Origin: Strigops habroptila
Taxonomy: Eukaryota; Chordata; Aves; Psittaciformes; Psittacidae
Direction of reading: 5' to 3'
Length of the DNA: 64,000 nucleotides
Assembly: GCF_004027225.2 (NCBI RefSeq)
Contig: NC_044282.2
Coordinates: 62,113,725 to 62,177,724 of the forward strand
This document shows positions 35,501 through 58,602 of the stretch, in pieces. The notes beneath the pieces are model-generated. The model did not search any database. It was not told the DNA's origin and worked only from the letters and a program-made list of their open reading frames with translations. Within the stretch, counting starts at the first letter, position 1. Each line of letters opens with the position of its first letter. The position numbers and the translations under genes are program-made.

Positions 35501-36369
35501 GTGCAACCCCCATCCCAAACATGCTCCTAACCCCGAGGCACTGCTGCAACAACCAGCTGCTGCAACAACTAGCGTGGCCGGATCCAGCCCAGCCCAGTAG
35601 AGAAAAGGCAGGGACCTGGCTGCTCTCCAACCCCCTGGAGCATCACCCCGCTCCCTTTTCCCGTGGGGCAAAAGCACTGTCGGGATGACATTGGGTAATT
35701 AGTGGGCAGGGAGCGCATTGGGGGCACTCCCATGGGACACACTCTTGCAGCGTGGCAGCTCTGTGTCTCATCCCAGCACACTGACGGTTACAATCACACT
35801 TTGGCACGAGTTAAAGCCATGTGCTGGCAAGTTGGTGCCCTGGTGTGTGCAGGCTGGAGCCCTCCAGATGCTCGGGTGCCTCTCCTCACCATCCATCCCC
35901 CCTCTATTCCTAGAGCATTCCTCACCCTGAAATCCTCCGCCACCTCCTGCACCGGCCGCATCTTGTGCCCTTCGTGCTGCTTGGAGCTCTGGCAGACAAA
36001 GCACGCCAGCTCCTTATCATCCAGGCAGAAGAGTTTGGCTTCTTCATGATGCAGGGGACAGAGGGCGGCCGCCCGGCCCTGCCGCTGCCCTTCATCCTTG
36101 AGGATCATCTCCACCAGGTTGTTGAGCGTGTGGTTGATGCGCAGGTCGTCGAAGGAGGAGGGCTCCTTGCAGACGGGACAGACGTGGCGCTGGTGCTCCC
36201 AGGAACGGCTCACGCAGCCCTTGCAGAAGTTGTGGCCGCAGCAAAGTGTCACGGCTTCCTGGAAAGGCTCATAGCAGATAGGGCACAGCAGTTCCTCCTT
36301 GAAGATGTCCGTGGAAGACAAGGGCAAGGCCTCCGAGTTGCTGCCACCGTCGCTGGCTTCTTTCTCCAT
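32565..36369 (-). CDS. TRIM35: TRIM35, RING-type E3 ubiquitin ligase
   Basis: Six coding exons: 36369-35926, 34956-34861, 34433-34203, 34045-34023, 33586-33465 and 33130-32565 (TAG), totalling 493 residues, the length I recall for human TRIM35. Residues 29-67 form a C3HC4 RING (C29, C32, C44, H46, C49, C52, C64, C67). Residues 104-135 form a B-box 2 (C104, H107, C115, D118, C123, C126, H132, H135). A coiled coil covers about 150-265, and a PRY-SPRY domain occupies the C-terminal 200 residues (GWLSVSEDLTSV, NPERF, WEVDLG, RSGFWY, GELSFYDA). All metal ligands are present, so the enzyme looks intact. TRIM35 ubiquitinates innate-immunity and metabolic partners in mammals. ATG 36369 matches the family start; an in-frame upstream ATG at 36516 probably lies beyond a ~100-base 5' intron (acceptor just before 36373, donor at 36479). 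A further untranslated exon may end at 37283. Confidence 0.97.
33203..33240. repeat. CCAT-type simple repeat
   Basis: Short CCCATCCA units in the last TRIM35 intron. Confidence 0.7.
34759..34816. repeat. alternating purine-pyrimidine GT/CA-rich tract
   Basis: Mostly alternating GTGTGCATGCATGTG-like sequence in TRIM35 intron 2, a possible Z-DNA former. Confidence 0.6.
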
Positions 36370-36584
36370 GGCGCTGAGGAGAGAGGGGATAGAGGGAGGT
36401 TGGAGCGGGGCTTTCCGGGATTCCCGGCTGGAAAAACAGCCCCGTTCCTGATGCAATCGGTTTCCTGCCGGTGACTCACCCGCTCCCGCCCCGGCCAGCG
36501 CTCGCCTGACTGACACCGCCCAGGGCGCGCTCCACAGCGCGCCGGGACGCGGGGAACCGGCCGGACCCTGCGCGGGGCGGCCCC

Positions 36585-37225
36585 GGCGCCCGGACCCACA
36601 GCTCAGGGCTCCCTCTATCCCAGGGCCCGGACCCCCACCCCCGGGGCAGTCCCGGTGCCCAGACCAGGATCCCTATGGCCAGTACCTGCGCCCGGACCCA
36701 GGCAGCCATCTCCGGGGCAGCCCCGGTGCCCCAACCTCGGTGCCGCTGCAGTGCCCCGCAGCCGGTACGCCCTCCCGGATCCTTCACCCCCAACTTCGGT
36801 GCTGCTCGGTCCCTGACCGGCACCTCCACCTCCGGGGCTGTTTCGGACCCGCGCCTTCAGTGCTTTCCTCCGGGGTCCGGACCCAGGCCTCCGGCGCTGC
36901 TCCGGTGCCCTGACCGGGACCCCCAAGCCCGGGACAGCCGCGGTGCCTAGATCCCGGCTCCCACCCCCGGTGCTCTCCCTCGGGGCCCGGATCCCCAAGC
37001 CCGGGACAGCCCCGGTGCCTAGACCCGGATCCCTACGCCTGGTACCTTCCCCCGGTGCCCAGATCCAGGCCGCCATTCCCGGGGCAGCCCCGGAACCCCA
37101 ACGTCGGTGCTGCTCCGGTGCCCTGCCCGGGACCGCCAGCTCCGGGGCTGCCCCAGTGCCCAGACTCCAGCCCAGTGGGCAGCCCCGGTGCCCGGACCCC
37201 GGCGCTCCCCGGTGCACGCGAAGTG
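36585..37225. repeat. GC-rich minisatellite in the TRIM35 CpG island
   Basis: A degenerate unit of the form CAGCCCCGGTGCC(C/T)(A/G)GA(C/T)CC recurs at least seven times (near 36641, 36716, 36930, 37002, 37080, 37143 and 37178) with variable spacing of 36-214 bases. It keeps all six frames largely open and yields glycine/alanine/proline-rich chance proteins of up to 313 codons, which I do not regard as coding. Confidence 0.75.
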
Positions 37226-37282
37226 CCCAGCGCCGTGCTCCCGGGTCCCAAGGAGGATGGGGTGGGGTAAGGGGGTTCCTAC

Positions 37283-37480
37283 CTTGCCGAGGGCGAGTAG
37301 CAGCGCCTGCAGCGGTCCCTTCGCTGCAGGCGGCGAGGGTTCCGAGCGGACGTCTGCAGCATCCCGGTGCCGGGGCTCGTTCAGTGCTGGCAGCGGCGGC
37401 CGTGGGGCGGAGCGCACGGAGCGGGGCGGGGCGGAGCGGGGGCCGGGCCGCAGGCGCCGGGGAGGGCTCACCCGGCCGGG
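37283..37480 (-). promoter_or_regulatory. TRIM35: TRIM35 CpG-island promoter and candidate untranslated exon
   Basis: A very CpG-rich stretch with GGGGCGGGGC-type Sp1 sites lies at about 37410-37445. A donor (GGCAAG then GTAGGAA) at 37283 on the minus strand could end an untranslated first exon of TRIM35. The start site itself is not visible. Confidence 0.45.
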
Positions 37481-37700
37481 CCCCCCCGGACATCAGCCCT
37501 CCTGGTGCTGCAGGGGGCATCTTCACCGGTTCGGGACACCCCCCCGGGACAAGCACGGAGAGGGGGGATTAGGGCTCTCCTGATCCCCTTCCGCGGGTAG
37601 GACTGGGACCACTGGCACCCACTCACTCACCTTCCTCTGCAACTACAGGAGCTGGAGGCTGCTCTGTCCCTTGTCGGGAATGGGGTTCCTGAACACCGAA

Positions 37701-38200
37701 TCCTAAAATCACAGACTGGTTTGGGTTGGAAGGGACCTGAAAGCTCATCCAGTTCCAACCCCCTGTCATAGGCAGGGACACCTTCCACTAGACCAGGTTG
37801 CTCCAAGCCCCATCCAACCTGGCCTTGAACACTGCCAGGGATGGGGCAGCCACAGCTTCTCTGGGCACCCTGTGCCAGGGCCTCAGCACCCTCACAGGGA
37901 ACAACTTCTTCCTAAGATCTCCTCTAAATCTCCCCTCGGTCAGGTTAAAGCCATTCCCCTTGTCCTGTCCCTACAGGCCCTTGTCAAAAGCCCCTCTCCA
38001 GGTTTCTTGTCAGCTCCTTTAGGCACTGGAAGCTGCTCTAAGGTCTCTGTGGAGCCTTTTCTCCACGTTGAACAAGCCCAGCTCTCTCAGCCTGTCTCCA
38101 TAGCAGAGGTGCTCCAGCCCTCAGAGCATCTTCATGACCTTCTCTGGACTCACTCCAACAGCTTCACGTCCTTCTTCCCCACGTTGGGGACTCCAGAGCT
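37701..38200 (-). repeat. CR1 LINE fragment
   Basis: A minus-strand CR1 3' end of about 500 bases between TRIM35 and DRC1. It lacks most of the terminal ATTCTATGA units and is 5' truncated. Confidence 0.92.
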
Positions 38201-38204
38201 GGAT

Positions 38205-39100
38205 GCAGGAGTGCAGGTGGAACATCTTCTGACTCCAGGAGCTGCCTTGGAAGTCCCGGTTGCCCAGCAAAGTGAGATGTGCTGGGTGGTGTCTGCTGCT
38301 CCCTTGTCCCAGGCAGCGTGCCCATCCCTGCCTCCTCTGCCCCAAAGCCATTTCCCTGCTCTCCACCCTCATGATCTTGGCAGTTTCATTTGCATTTCTG
38401 CCCCATGGATCCTACTCTACCCCAGGGGTGCAGCCAGCAAGCCATCCCACAGGACCACCAGCCCTTGGAGCTGGCTGGATCCCTGACAGGGACCAGGAGA
38501 ATGGTGAAAACAATTCAAGGGCAGCAAAAAAAAGTAAATACAGTGTTATTCTGCTCTGGTATGAGAAACTGCCTGTGCTGTGTTAGCACTCGGCAGGGGA
38601 GTCAAGGCTAAAGATAAAGCCTGCACTGGGAATGAGATAGAACTGGTGTGAACCAGGGGGATGGCCTGGAATCACGGATGCAACGTGGCCCCACCAAAAT
38701 GCAGAATTTGGGTACAGATGTAGCAGCCCTGAGGCCACTGAGGGAAAAGTAATTGGGGATGGGTTGTTTGGGGGTATTCTGGGGGGAAAAAAGGTGCTGG
38801 GGCAGCAAAAGGAAAAGTAGGGAATAAGGTATAAAAACAGGTAAAGGAAGGTGGGCTCTGCCAAAGCCAGGACACAGCGGTGGGGACACTGACCTGCGGG
38901 AGGTGCAGGGTCCTGGCTTGGGCTCCATGGAGAGAAGGGAGCACACAGACCACGTGGCTTTGTAGCATAAGTGATATGGGAAAAGCTTTCCCACAGTGCC
39001 ATGAATCCCCTGGATTGGGGGGATGCTTGGCTGCAGCTCCCCAGCATCTTTGGAGGTGAGTGGGGTGCTCCTCGCAGTATATACACACACATTCATGCCT
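38205..39100. other. intergenic TRIM35-DRC1, no gene recognised
   Basis: No exon, RNA gene or named repeat was recognised here. Confidence 0.4.
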
Positions 39101-39114
39101 TGGTTTGGGAAGGG

Positions 39115-39120
39115 TTTATT
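39115..39120 (-). terminator. DRC1: DRC1 polyadenylation signal
   Basis: AATAAA on the minus strand (TTTATT on plus), 83 bases after the DRC1 stop codon. Confidence 0.8.
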
Positions 39121-39202
39121 AGCCCTGGCTTTGGACACAGCTTCAGCTCCAGGCAGAGAAAAGCTGTGGCCTGGCCCTGGGCACTCACTGTGCTTCCCTG
39201 GG

Positions 39203-52149
<12,947 letters not shown>

Positions 52150-52196
52150 CCCGCACCGCCGGGCCCGGCAGCGCCCGCCACGCACCGCGTCCCCCC

Positions 52197-52209
52197 GTCG
52201 CCAGGCAAC
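52197..52209 (+). promoter_or_regulatory. DRC1: RFX X-box of the DRC1 promoter
   Basis: GTCGCC-A-GGCAAC fits the X-box consensus GTNRCC-N(0-3)-RGYAAC at every fixed position. It lies 48 bases upstream of the DRC1 start codon inside a CpG-rich promoter. X-boxes bind RFX factors that, with FOXJ1, control motile-cilium genes. Confidence 0.82.
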
Positions 52210-52354
52210 GCCCGCCCCGCGCGTGCGCGCCCTCCCCGCGCGTGCGCACCCGCACCGCACCGCACCGCTCCGCACCGCCCAGCGGCCGTTCCCGCCCATG
52301 CGCGCTGCGGCCGTGGCGCTGGGGAGGCGGGAATGGCGCTGAGGAGAGGTAGCG

Positions 52355-52470
52355 AGTGTCAGGGGCAGGCGGTGGGTGTCGGGGGCAGGTAAAGGGTGTC
52401 GGGGGCAGGCAACGGGTGTCAGGGGCAGGCAATGGGTCTCAGGGAGCAGGTAACGGCTCTCATGGGGCAG
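52355..52470. repeat. 20-base minisatellite beside the DRC1 promoter
   Basis: Five to six tandem copies of a 20-base unit (GGGTGTCGGGGGCAGGCAAC and variants) start about 200 bases upstream of the DRC1 ATG. Several copies end in GGCAAC or GGTAAC, which is half an X-box. Confidence 0.88.
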
Positions 52471-53357
52471 TTATCACTGCTGGAAAGTGGCCTCCGGGGC
52501 ACCCAGAGACCCCGCCGCGGTCCTGTGCGCCCTGCGCCGCGCTGCCGGGTGGGCAGAGCCCCCGTCGGTCAGCACAGCGCCTCTGACAGCACCCACCCTC
52601 AGGGGCACCAGTGCCTTTGGAGACCTGTGCGGCGATCCTCACAGCTTGCCCAAAATATGGAATAAGGCTCAAGGCCAACCACACGAATCAAACCCATGCC
52701 CGGCGTATAAACTAAGGCAGGGCTCATTGGAGTATCTGGCACACTGAGTACGTTGGGCCCTTGAAGCCATCCGGAGAGAAATAGTATGTCTTGATAGAAG
52801 TAGTGTTGGGATTGTCTACGGCTACAGCTGTCAGTGCCGCCACCAGAGATGTCGAGGCGTTATGAGAATGGGTTGGTGATTTCCCCGTGCCCAGAGGCCC
52901 TGGGTGACGATCCCCAGAAGAGCCCAGAGGGCCCCATGGCTGGTGGAGGGCATTTGGACTGGGAAAATAGGGGTTCCCTGGGCTCTCCTAGCAGCCTTTC
53001 AGCATCCTTGAGGGACATCTCCTCCCTGCTGCTGCTGGGCCTTCTCTTGCATTCCTCCTCCATGGGTCCCACTCATGGCTTTAGTCCCAGAGAAATGGGG
53101 CTGGAATATGGCATCAATCCCAAGGCTGTGCATCCCACACTGGGGCTGGCAGAAGTGCCCAGCCAGCTACTGTGGGGCTCTCAGGATGCAAGTCTTGGAG
53201 CCCAGAAATGAGGAGGAAGCAGGGATCTGGGGACACATGCCAGCCGCTTCCAGGGTGGGGACGAGGCACAGAGCAGCCCCAATGCCTGTGTCCCCCTGCC
53301 AGCACTGTCCCTGACATCCTTGTAGCCCTGGAGGTCATTGCCTGCCTGTTCAATAAA
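52471..53357 (+). other. candidate plus-strand transcription unit, unrecognised
   Basis: An ATG at 52849 opens 120 codons to a stop at 53211, beginning MSRRYENGLVISP, followed by AATAAA at 53352-53357. A small possible first exon (ATGGCGCTGAGGAGAG then GTAGCG) at 52333 would share the DRC1 promoter region divergently. No domain or family was recognised, and codon use gives no clear support. It may be non-coding. Confidence 0.2.
53352..53357 (+). terminator. candidate polyadenylation signal (plus strand)
   Basis: AATAAA, 141 bases after the stop of the weak plus-strand reading frame. It lies 38 bases from a minus-strand signal facing it. Confidence 0.4.
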
Positions 53358-53394
53358 TAAGGAGCTCTCAGACATGTTTTAAGGATGTTACTAT

Positions 53395-53400
53395 TTTATT
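53395..53400 (-). terminator. candidate polyadenylation signal (minus strand)
   Basis: AATAAA on the minus strand, 36 bases after the stop of the candidate terminal exon at 53436-53783. Confidence 0.45.
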
Positions 53401-53435
53401 ATGGTAAAGGCCTGGTTTCACCATGAGTTCTCCAC

Positions 53436-53783
53436 CTAGGTCTCGCATTCCTGAGGAGAGCACTCACAGCTGCTCTTTGGGGATCTTTGCTGCTGGAGGC
53501 CTCCAGAGGTGGCCATCCCAGCAGAGCACAGGGCGCTTGAGGACTCCTCTCGTCCTTGGTCCTGTGGCTGCACAGGGAACAAACCAGCCTGGACTCTGCC
53601 TTCCCCTCTGTGCAGGATGGGGGCAGGCAGACAGCAAGGTCTTGCAGTCACTGGTGGTGCTGGTGGCACAGGCAGGATGGACACCTCTTGGACCTGACCC
53701 AGGCTGTCCGTGTCAGGGGGTCTGAAATAGGCCAGCAGGTCCTGGGCTTCCTCGCTGAGGTCCACCATCTGCCTGGCCCCAGG
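53436..53783 (-). CDS. candidate terminal exon of an unrecognised minus-strand gene
   Basis: An open minus-strand stretch follows a possible acceptor (GGGGCCAGGCAG). It begins MVDLSEEAQDLLAYFRPPD and runs to a TAG at 53436, with a polyadenylation signal just beyond. Upstream on the same strand, near 54180-54240, another charged stretch (IQEEAQSLDLQKKPRKE) might belong to an earlier exon. I found no convincing join between them and no known family. It may be the end of an independent small gene between DRC1 and the CR1/LTR block, or chance. Confidence 0.3.
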   Translation of the reverse strand, partial: PGARQMVDLSEEAQDLLAYFRPPDTDSLGQVQEVSILPVPPAPPVTARPCCLPAPILHRGEGRVQAGLFPVQPQDQGREESSSALCSAGMATSGGLQQQRSPKSSCECSPQECET

Positions 53784-54607
53784 ACAGGCACGTGCCCACA
53801 TGCACCTCACCTGACCCTTCCGCAGGTCTTGGGCAGCCACTGCTGGAACTCAGGGCTGCTTCGAGCAGGGAAGACACAGTGACTTCCCTGTTACCTGTTA
53901 GATGCACTACGGGGGTGGCCCAGGAGGGCCATGTCTCTTCTTGGCTACTGTAGAAGAGAGGAGGGAGGTGAGGAGGGACACCAGGGCTCCATTTGTCCCC
54001 CAGCAGGACCCCCGGGGTAGGGAGGCTCCACAGAGCCCCAGACTGGGGGCAGAGGGGGCCCTGAGCTGCAAACGGGGGCTCTGAGCAAAGGGGCTATGCT
54101 TGAGCTGTGGCACAGGCATCTCCTAGGCTTCCCTGGCATTAACCCGCAAGCCCCGCAAGCCCTGCAGGATTCCTCCTTCCTTGGCTTCTTCTGCAGATCA
54201 AGGCTCTGCGCCTCCTCCTGGATCTGTGCCGGATCCCACCACTCCATGTGCTTTCCCTCCCAGCAGCACTGTGTGTGCACGGGAAGCACTGGCTCCAGGC
54301 ACAAGGCCAGCCGAGGACGTTGATGGTCACCTGGCTCAGTGCACGCAGAAACCCTGTGGCTGTCAGCTTGACCATCTCCAGAGGGGCCAGAGGGACCACA
54401 CCTCACAGGGAATCAACACTTTGGTGTCAGTCCCACTCCTGTTTCACAGCCCCATCCAAACCAAAAGTCAGCGAGAGGCCATCACGTCCCTCACTGCCAC
54501 CCCAGCACTCCCACACCACACTATATTGTCCTACAGAAACACCTGAACACTACGGCGTCGATGGCTGCACGAGACAGCCCTGTCCTGCCCGCATCCCCCC
54601 ATGCTTT

Positions 54608-56361
54608 TCCCACATGACATCCTTGTCTCTAAATTGGAGACAAAATTTGGTGGAGCACCCAGTGGATAAAGAATTGGCTGGATGGCCGCATGCTGAGAGT
54701 TGTGGTCAACGGCTCAGTGTCCAACTAAAGATGGGTAACGAGTGGTGTCCCTCAGGGGTCGCTGTTGGGACCGATCCCGTTCAACATCTTTGTTGGTGAC
54801 ATGGACAGTGGGATTGATGCACCCTCAGCAAGTTTGCCGACGACACCACGACACCAAGCTGTGTGGTTCGGTTGATACGCTGGAGGGAAGGGATGCCATC
54901 CAGAGTGTTATAAATTAGTCGAGTCCCAAATAGGATTTTTAGAATTTATTAAATAAATAAAGGCAAGCAAACAGCGCTGGGTGCGCCGGGAGTCTCTGCC
55001 CACCAAGGCGCACACCCCATAGTTCCCGCCCCTGGCTTATGTATCTTTCGGGGATAGGCGTGTCTCAAACTTTCCCGCTTCGGACTTTTCCCGCCTCGGC
55101 TAGCAGCGGCCTTCCAGGGGTAGGCGTGTCTCCAACTTTTTCCCGCCTCGGCTAGCAGCGACCTTCCAGGGATAGGCGTGTCCTCAACTTCTCCTGCTTC
55201 GGCTAGCAACAAAACCGGCCCGACCGGTTTCAGGCTGGTGTGCTGCAATGCCTGCCAAACGACCTTGCAAAAAAACCTTGCAAACATAGAAACTATATAC
55301 ATTACAGATGTCTTATCGCCATCTTAGCCCTCACACATTCCACTTTTATATGGTTAGGTTCCACAACATTCAACAACAGAACACGTTCCTAACCCCCTAA
55401 AAGCATTTAAGCAACCAGACAAGGAACAAAACACTTCTTTCAGCAATTGTGTGATTAACCAAGGAATTATTCCCTTATCCCTTTTTCCTTTTTACTGTGA
55501 TGTCGACAGGGACATTTATCATATTCTTTTACACATACTAATCACTAAGATTTCCTATTTGTTGACACGAATCACTCCTATGTTCCTCACAAGAGGGACC
55601 TTGACACGCTTGTGAGGTGGGCTGATGCCAACCTTACGAAGTTTAACCAGGCCAAGTGTAAGGTCCTACACCTGGGTTGGGGCAATCCCAGGCACTGCTA
55701 CAGGTTGGGCAGAGAAGAGATTCAGAGCAGCCCTGAGGAGAAGGACTTGGGGGTGTTGGTCAGCGAGAAACTGAACATGAACCAGATTCACAAGCAGCAG
55801 GTCAAAGGAGGCGATCCTGCCCCTCTACTCTGCTCTTGTGAGACCCCACTTGTGATACTGTGTGCAGATCTGGTGTCAACATAAGAAGGACACGGAAGTG
55901 TTGGAGCAGTGCCAGAGGAGGGCCACCAGGATGAGCAGGGGGCTGGAGCCCCTCCTGTAGGAAGACAGGCTGAGAAAGTTGGGGCTGTTCAGCCTGCAGA
56001 AGAGAAGCTGCGTGGAGACCTCATAGTAGTCTCCCAGTATCTGAAGGGGGCCTACAAGGATGCTGGAGACGGTCTCTTCATCAGGGACTGTAGCAACAGG
56101 ACAAGGGGTAATGGGTTTAAACTTAAACAGGGCAAGTTATGGAAGAAGTTGTTCCCTGTGAGGGTGCTGAGGCCCTGGCACAAGTTGCCCAGAGAAGCTG
56201 TGGCTGCCCCATCCCTGACAGGGTTCAAGGCCAGGCTGGGCAGAGCCTTGGGCAACATGGTCTAGTGTGAGGCGTCCCTGTCCATGGCAGTGGGATTGGA
56301 ACTGGATGATCTTAAGGTGCTTTCCAACTCTTAACTATTCTATGATTCTATGATTCTATGC
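54608..56361 (+). repeat. long CR1 LINE, interrupted by a solo LTR
   Basis: The longest CR1 copy in the window. Its left part (about 54608-54905) carries the end of the reverse-transcriptase-encoding region (GGAGACAAAATTTGG, AAAGAATTGGCTGGATGG). The right part (55592-56361) resumes at GGGACCTTGACACG and runs to the standard 3' end with ATTCTATG units. The two parts join perfectly if the LTR between them is ignored. Confidence 0.92.
54906..55591 (-). mobile_element. solo LTR of an endogenous retrovirus (gammaretrovirus-like, minus orientation)
   Basis: A 686-base element with TGT...ACA ends, flanked by the 4-base target duplication AGAG (54902-54905 and 55592-55595), inserted into the older CR1. 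On the minus strand it shows a U3 region with about three copies of a 50-65 base repeat (starts near 55178, 55126 and 55060, shared core CGCCTA(T/C)CCC), a TATA-like TACATAA near 55036, and an AATAAA signal (54945-54950) near the R/U5 end. No internal region is present, as expected after recombination between two LTRs. The 4-base duplication suits class I (ERV1) elements. The clean duplication suggests a fairly young insertion. Confidence 0.88.
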
Positions 56362-56408
56362 TGTGCTCACCCTGCCCACGACAGTCCCACCTGCTGTCTC
56401 TGAGCTCC

Positions 56409-58602
56409 TCACACATTCATCGGCGTGACATCGAACTGCTCGACAGGCTGACACCGGAGCTTGGATGGCATCGCCTGCTCCCCATCTGTGGTGCCTGTGG
56501 GTGCCGAGCTCTCTGACTTGGCTGAAACGCTGCTCCGCACGCTCTTCTTCAGTTTGGCCCAGGGCTCCCTGAAGCATTGCACCCTGAGCCCCTGGTCCAG
56601 GCCCTTGTAGTCCACAGAGGGCAGGGGCTCCATGCCAGCTCTGTGCAGCCGGTCCAGGGCTGGAGGGGAGGGTGTCCATGCCCACGGAGGCTGGCACCAT
56701 GTGGGGTCCACACTGGGGAGGTTGGCACTGCTGGTATTGCCCCCTTTGGTGTGCTTTGGAGCCCCTGTGTTCTGCCTGGCCGGTCTTGGGTGTGCTGCCG
56801 GTGTCCCCTGGTCGCTGAGGTCGAAGAATGATGCCTGCGAGTCCTCGCCATCCCCAGGGCTCCTGGGCAGAGGCTTGTGGCACTGGTCACAGCAGCCCTC
56901 ACAAATGTCCCCTTCGGGGATCCAGTGGTTGATCTTCTCCACGTAGACCAGCTGCCCCCCGACAGCCAGCTCAATGCCCAGCCCCAGCTGCAGCTGTGGG
57001 TCCCCCCTGTGCATCACCAAATCCACGGTGACGAGGTTGGCAGCCAGTGTGGGCAGCTCCTGCTCTGCTGCAGGCTTGCTGTAGTGTGGGCAGCTGCTGG
57101 TGAGGCACTGATGGCACTTCAGGCAGACGAGATACTCCTTCCTTACGGCTTTCCGTGGCAGTGGGGCACCGCTATCCAGAATACTCTGCAGCTCACCCAG
57201 CAGGTCAAAGCAGATTTGGGTGAGGTTCAGGGACTCCACCAGGGATCTGGCAGTGGAGGGCTGGTTCCTGAGGAGCTCTGCACTCAGATTTCCACCTTCA
57301 TCCATGGGACCTGTCCTGCCCTGGTGTCCCCTTGCAGAGGCGGCTTCCCCAGCGTGGGTTCTGTAGGGGGAAGAGTGGCTGGGCTGTGGGGACTGCTGTG
57401 GGACAGAACAGAGCCAGGGCCCTCTCTCTGCCTTCTCCTGAGGGGCTAGGTGAGCTTCCAGCTCCCTGGAGCCAGCTCTGGGGTGCTCTGTCTCAGGGGT
57501 TTCCTGGGGATGCTCAGGGCAAGCCCAGCTCTGCAGCATGAGGTGCAGAGTGAGGGGCCAGGCACCTTCCAGCCCGAGGAGAGCAGGGCCAGCCCAGGCC
57601 CAGGGCTGAGCACAGAGAGGGGCACAAGGGCCACCAGTGGGCTCTGCGGGACGGGGTGCAGTGGGTGCCAGCAGTGGGCACTGCCCTGGAGACCTGGCAT
57701 CCCTGCAGGGCTTTGCCCTGGCCGCTCCCAAGCCACCAGCCCCTTCCCTTGCTCCCCAAGCCCTTCCCTTCCTCGACTTCCTCAGGGGGAAGTCTGTGCC
57801 GGATCCTGCTCTTGCCCACCCGAGGTCTCCCCTGGCAACTGCAGGGTCAGAGGGACCCACATGTGGGGTTCCCAGCCAGGGGTCCGGTGTGGGGATGCCC
57901 CCCTGCAGGGAAGGGCTCTGCTTACTTAGCCTTCAGGTTCTCCTTAGACTTCTTGGTGCCATCCCACATGATGAAGGCTCCTGGGAAAGGAGGCGGCAGA
58001 GGGAGAATGAGCAAGGGCAGCCATTGCGGAGGCTCTCGGTGCAATGGTATCTCTCGGTTGGGAGCCGCTGCAGAGCCAGCGCGACTCTGGGACGGGGCTG
58101 CTCACCTATTGGGTTCTTCCTCCAGCTTTTCCAACTCCACTTTCTGGCAAAGGTCTCCTGCTTCCAGAAAAAATGCCTGGGTCAGTGTGGGGTGTCTCTG
58201 CTCAGCCAGGAGGGCCCCTGCAAACAGGGACCCTGGGAGGGGTAACCAGAGTCATGGATGCAGGGGTGTCCCTGGCCACAAGCCTGGTGCCCGAGCAGAA
58301 CCATCTTGCTGGCTCCAGAGCAGGGGCCTGGTTTGGGTGGGCAACAGCCACTGTTCACTGCTCCCTCCCAAAATGGGGCCCTCCCCAGCACCCCTGTCCC
58401 GGGCTAACCCTGCCCTTGGAGGGCTTGGGGTGATGCCAGGATGGACACCTACCTTGTCCTTGCACTTGGGCCAACAGGACATGAGGATGCTGACACACAC
58501 TACGGCCAACAAGCCGGGGGCACAGGGCAGCACGAGCGTGCAGAGGGCCCAAAGGCTCAGGGTTGCCATCAAGACCAGTAACACCAACTTCCACTCCTCC
58601 AT
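56409..58602 (-). CDS. unrecognised membrane-anchored cysteine-rich protein
   Basis: Four exons on the minus strand fit by phase: 58602-58453, 58157-58106, 57980-57926 and 57360-56409 (TGA), giving 402 residues. The ATG begins MEEWKLVLLVLMATLSLW; residues 5-45 are strongly hydrophobic with a central PCAP, so either one long anchor or a tight hairpin. A basic segment follows (KCKDK, RKWSWKSWRKN, DGTKKSKENLK). The large last exon has an ordered part at about 115-250 with two cysteine groups, C165-x2-C168-x2-C171-x4-C176 (VCLKCHQCLTSSCPHY) and C239-x2-C242-C243-x2-C246 (DICEGCCDQCHK), which could bind zinc, and then a proline/serine-rich tail. Ordered N-terminal anchor plus Cys clusters faintly recalls testis proteins of the SPATA31/FAM205 type, but I cannot assign it. 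The intron before the last exon is the least certain, because the same frame stays open to 57860. Possible X-box half-sites lie upstream. Confidence 0.6.

Noticed and set aside
36370-36516. Upstream in-frame ATG of TRIM35
   Set aside because: A good acceptor just before the family-type start and a donor at 36479 indicate a short 5' intron here.
36615-37556. 313-codon minus-strand open frame
   Set aside because: It is glycine/alanine/proline-rich and follows the GC-rich minisatellite and CpG island; frames are open on both strands for the same reason.
57361-57860. Continuation of the membrane-gene frame upstream to 57860
   Set aside because: The exon 3 donor and the acceptor at 57361 match in phase, so this stretch is better read as intron; an alternative longer exon cannot be fully excluded.
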